Assembly: GCF_026151205.1 (NCBI RefSeq)
Contig: NC_087078.1
Location: forward strand, 13,747,118-13,811,117
DNA: 64,000 bases
Direction: 5' to 3'
From: Bolinopsis microptera
Taxonomy: Eukaryota; Ctenophora; Tentaculata; Lobata; Bolinopsidae
Positions 60,609 through 64,000 of the stretch are shown piece after piece. Both the position numbers and the translations under genes were made by a program. The stretch's first letter is position 1. Every line of letters starts with the position of its first letter. The notes beneath the pieces were generated by a model. The model was not told the DNA's origin, did no database searches, and saw nothing but the letters and a program-made list of their open reading frames with translations.

Positions 60609-61432
60609 GTAAAGATTATGACATAACATCATCACAAGTGTCTACAAAATATCATTGTGCACTAAATAAAAAAATAATTTAAATAAATATATTTTTCCAT
60701 CAACATTAATAATTTATCAAATTCAATTTTATTAATTAATAAAATCTAATACATTATCTATAAATAATTCATTAATACTTCCCAGTGGAATAAAGATTTA
60801 TAAAACGCTTCTTTGCCACAAAAGGATGAAACCAAAGATATTCATTATGTGTCTCCTTATTGCTTAAATAACTGGGTCCTTCAATTTTCCCTAAAACTTC
60901 ATTCGATACATTCCAAAAATAAAAATCATTTACACTGTTTTTAGAAATCATTTCTTTCTTAAATCCTTCCAATCTAACTTTAAAGTTTAAAACTGTCGAG
61001 CAGTTCTTGACATCTGAAGGGAGGTTGTTCCAGTAAGGAATGTAAGTAAAATACAATTTTTATTTTCCACAGAAGAATCAATACATATTGAATGACTCGC
61101 TCCAGAAGAAAAGAAGACTGGAGATTCTTAACTTTAGTTACACTCTTATTACACCTATTGGTTGAAACTAGATTAAGACCAGATCTGCTCATTCTGAACA
61201 AACCCGATCCATATTCAGTCAAACCACTAGTTACTTTAAAAGCTTCGATAAGGTCCCCACGTATTTGCCGCTCTGCCAGCGTTGTCAAATTGAGGATATC
61301 CAGTCTGCAGCTGTATGGAAGAGTACCCACCTCATCAATAAGACGGGTAAACCGCCTCTGGACGCTCTCCAGCTCCAAAACAGTCCCCCAACTTCCATGA
61401 GCCGCAACTGGATTCCACAATTGGACACAATA

Positions 61433-61801
61433 CACCGATAGTCCTTTCAACCACTGGGGGTATGGGAAGGGAAGCTAATAAGTTCTTCAAGAAATTAGCG
61501 GATAAACTTTCTAGGAAATCAGGCCAACGATATAGTGAGGCAATGACATTTATTAGGAAGAGAGTAAGATTTGACCTTTTGAGAACAACAGTCATAGCTC
61601 TTAGAGGAGAGAGAGGGTTAAAAAGTAGTAGTACAGTAAAAATAGCAGAATTAGATATAAATTTGGAGCCAGTTCTTTAAACTGGCTTACTTATACTACT
61701 TAAAGGGTGTTTATTCAGTTTTCTATTGAATTTATATTGAATTTTTATATAGGGTAATTGTTATATTATGTGTATATTGTTTGAATAATCTTACTTCTTT
61801 T
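61433..61801 (+). mobile_element. Retroelement C-terminal fragment inserted in the CR1-like LINE
   Basis: The plus strand encodes TPIVLSTTGGMGREANKFFK and, further on, YSEAMTFIRKRVRFDLLRTT and IALRGERG before stopping at TAA 61680. I recall this GGMGRE...RxRFxLL...RGxRG signature from the C-termini of retroelement polyproteins in marine invertebrates but cannot name the clade. It separates the two halves of the minus-strand LINE exactly between its RPHL and YCVQLW motifs, so it inserted later. The boundaries are good to about 10 bp. Confidence 0.6.
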
Positions 61802-62210
61802 GAGATGAGGTCTTATCAAAGCTTTATAAATAGCTATCATTACAACCTTTTCTCTAATAACTAAATTCCTTACAATCCAGCAGATCATACGATTTGCTTT
61901 AGAAATACATGCTTTTATCTGTTCATTCCAAAGCAAGGAGCTATGGGTAATAACCCCCAAATCTTTTTCCTGTGCAGATACTTGTAGTTCTACTCCATTT
62001 ACAATATAATTCGAGTTAGGATTATTATTCAGATTAATATGGACTACTTTACACTTGGCAGGATTGAAGTTTAAGTGCCAAATACTCTCCCAAATTTCAA
62101 GTTCTAAAATATCATCAGATACACTTCTATGGTTAGCTGCATTACAAACAACTAATGGAAAAAAATGGTATTGCAGTATAAGTTGCATAAAAATGAAAAA
62201 TGGCCACAAT

Positions 62211-62899
62211 TAATCAATTAAACAAATAATCAATTAAACAAATAATCAAAGTTTTAGCACATTTTACAGCATAAAATTTAAACAAATGAAAACATATAAT
62301 GCTCTTAGTGGTAAATGGCCGTTCGTTCTGAGCTGTATGATTTTTTGACAATCAACTAGCGGGGCAAGGAATGTACTGGCTGGTAGCTTTTGTACACACC
62401 AGAACGCTAGTCTGGTTGATTAGTGACCAAATTAGAGGCGTTGATACTTGATAGGAAGGCATTATAATTTGTGGGTGTAAGAGGGAATATTTGGCATGCA
62501 TTATTCTCGCAGCTATTTTGTAACAAATGGTCTTTACGATTATTAAGGACGGTAAGTATTTTGGGTGTTCAATACTAAATCATGGCTAAATGTCTAAGTT
62601 GGGGTTTAAATTTAAGGGAGAAAAAGAAATGAATATTGGATTATAATATTAATTAATTACAATTCATTAACATTACCAATATTAAAAACTGTCAAAAATA
62701 TCTAAGAAAGTATTCTCTAGCCAAAGGGCTCAAGTTGCATAAACAGCCCCCTCCCCTTTTGGTGCCCCTCCCTAAATTTGAACAAATTAGGTGATTTTAG
62801 AGGATACACCGAAAATCTCTAAAAAAGTGTATATCAAGAGCAAAACGCGCAGTTTTGCTAGTACTTTAGTTAAGTTTTCGAAATTTTCCCACATTCAAA
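62211..62899. other. Non-coding stretch, nothing recognised
   Basis: AT-rich sequence without a visible gene or repeat. Confidence 0.4.
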
Positions 62900-63720
62900 C
62901 GACGATTTGGCGCCCCCAAGCAAAGCACCGATCGATACGAAGCAAGAAAGCTAGTTCGCGCGGCGCGTCGAAGCGGCGAAGTCCTCAAAATGTTGCTTGC
63001 ATGCTCACAACCACTTTGTTATATCAGCGCGATGCATAATTGTGTAGTGAGCAACGCCGAACTGCTATTCGAAGTATTCACATGATTAATTGACGATGTC
63101 AATTCATGGCAGCTCGGCGCGGCACAGTAGCGCATTTCGCCGATCTAGCTGTGAGAAGCCTCATTGAGTGCGCAGCGCAACACAGTAACACATCGCGCTA
63201 CAATCACATGAGTGAGTGAGTGACATCGTCAATCAAATACTTGACGGATGATACTCGTCTAAATTACTTCAAAGTAGTGCTTGTAAGTTTACAACCTACC
63301 AGGACGCGCCGCGCACCGAGTTGGACTCGTCGACGGTGGAACAAATATTTTACGAGTATCACCCGTTAAGATGCACTTCTGGGCCGCGCATCAAATAATT
63401 ATTCTCTTCGGTAGATCAGCAACATGCACATTGCACCACTGGGCCTCACCGAGCTGCGAAGGATTGACATCGTGAATCAATGCAAATTGCAAATTTTATC
63501 GATATACCAACAAAATAGTTGTCATACGTTGTATTTGACGGATGTTACTCGTCTAAATTTCTTCGAAGTAGCGCGCGCCGCTTTCTTCTCGAAATCGCCC
63601 GATGGCAAGAGCTACGAAGTAGCGCGCACCGGGTCAGATCATTAACAATGGTCAAACGTTGTATGACTCGCCGCGCACGAAGTGCGCGGCTCCCCCTGTA
63701 GCGACCGTGGGGGTCACCAC
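62900..63720 (+). repeat. GC-rich dispersed repeat island
   Basis: Rich in GCGCGGCGCG, CTCGTCTAAATT and CTACGAAGTAGCGCGC motifs. GACGGATG(A/T)TACTCGTCTA occurs twice inside (63243 and 63538). The segment 63533-63652 matches 5078-5205 in inverted orientation. It has a sharp composition contrast with its flanks. No terminal repeats or coding domain are seen, and the class is unknown. Confidence 0.65.
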
Positions 63721-64000
63721 GTGATACAACAAAATAGTTACTGGGCGGCGCTCAGCCTGTCATTCCACCGAATCTTCATGAACATAATAGCCTGGGGTCC
63801 CCAGGTAACAAAATAGAATTAATTTGATAAAAATTTTTAATTTTGTAAGCCAAATATATTGTTACATTATTGATTATTATATATTACAAAGAATTTTATT
63901 TTCTACCCTGGTTTTTAAACCTTACTAGCCAAAAATTGTTTGTTGTATTTGCACTGGGGTCATTAGCCTTCGAGCACAAAATGCCCATGAGGCCGTTTGT
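63721..64000. other. Window end, nothing recognised
   Basis: It includes a short GGGGTCCCCAGG-type palindrome near 63795. No gene is recognised. Confidence 0.4.

Larger units (their letters stand above)
60540..62205 (-). mobile_element. CR1/L2-like LINE remnant, interrupted
   Basis: Read on the minus strand, about 62110-61802 encodes the reverse transcriptase thumb region (WHLNFNPAKCKVVHI, VSAQEKDLGVI, YKALIRPHL). The frame is then broken by an insertion and resumes at 61432 with YCVQLWNPV, ELESVQRRFTRLI and LDILNLTTLAERQIRGDL. The C-terminal WNNLPSDVKNCSTVLNFK segment ends at TAA 60772. The sequence closes in an (ACTT)n microsatellite (60540-60608), as CR1/L2-type LINEs often do. It is frame-shifted, 5'-truncated and inactive. 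Confidence 0.82.

Overview
The window is eukaryotic, and specifically animal, nuclear DNA. The genes have introns with GT/AG junctions. The recognisable proteins are a mixed-lineage kinase (MLK-type MAP3K), a TIMP-like protease inhibitor, a mitochondrial malonyl-CoA synthetase (ACSF3) and the nucleolar protein UTP11. The rest is AT-rich non-coding DNA full of minisatellites, poly-G runs, MITEs and non-LTR retrotransposon remains (RTE-like and CR1/L2-like). Gene density is low. This fits a marine invertebrate, but I cannot fix the phylum from the sequence alone.

Layout. 1-20.6 kb: no convincing host gene apart from one weak candidate terminal exon near 3.2-3.5 kb. This part holds a GC-rich palindromic array at the left edge, a 600-bp (GT)n tract, two heptamer arrays and a 4.2-kb nest of transposons at 14.8-19.0 kb. 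20.6-44.3 kb: one large minus-strand MLK gene, which I resolved into 20 coding exons with compatible phases (about 866 residues: SH3, kinase, leucine zipper, CRIB, Ser/Pro-rich tail). Two other genes lie inside its introns. A 1059-residue secreted repetitive acidic protein (26.9-30.1 kb) is on the opposite strand. A single-exon TIMP-like inhibitor (37.6-38.2 kb) is on the same strand. A near-identical 2.04-kb tandem duplication (33.7-37.8 kb) copies both the MLK exon that carries the catalytic lysine and the 3' end of the TIMP-like gene.

44.3-64 kb: two minisatellites just upstream of the MLK start codon; an intronless ACSF3 gene (48.5-50.2 kb, minus); arrays of 9-, 10- and 21-bp units; an E-box minisatellite next to an 80-bp perfect palindrome; a pogo-like MITE; a two-exon UTP11 gene (59.0-59.9 kb, minus); a decayed CR1-like LINE interrupted by another retroelement fragment; and a GC-rich dispersed repeat that recurs inverted near 5.1 kb.

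The host genes do not form a pathway: MLK signals to JNK/p38, ACSF3 feeds mitochondrial fatty-acid synthesis, UTP11 acts in 18S rRNA processing, and the TIMP-like and repetitive proteins are predicted extracellular. The most unusual features are the gene-within-gene architecture of the MLK locus and the duplication of its catalytic exon. All exon boundaries were placed by eye from splice motifs, phase and recalled family sequence; none was tested against transcripts.
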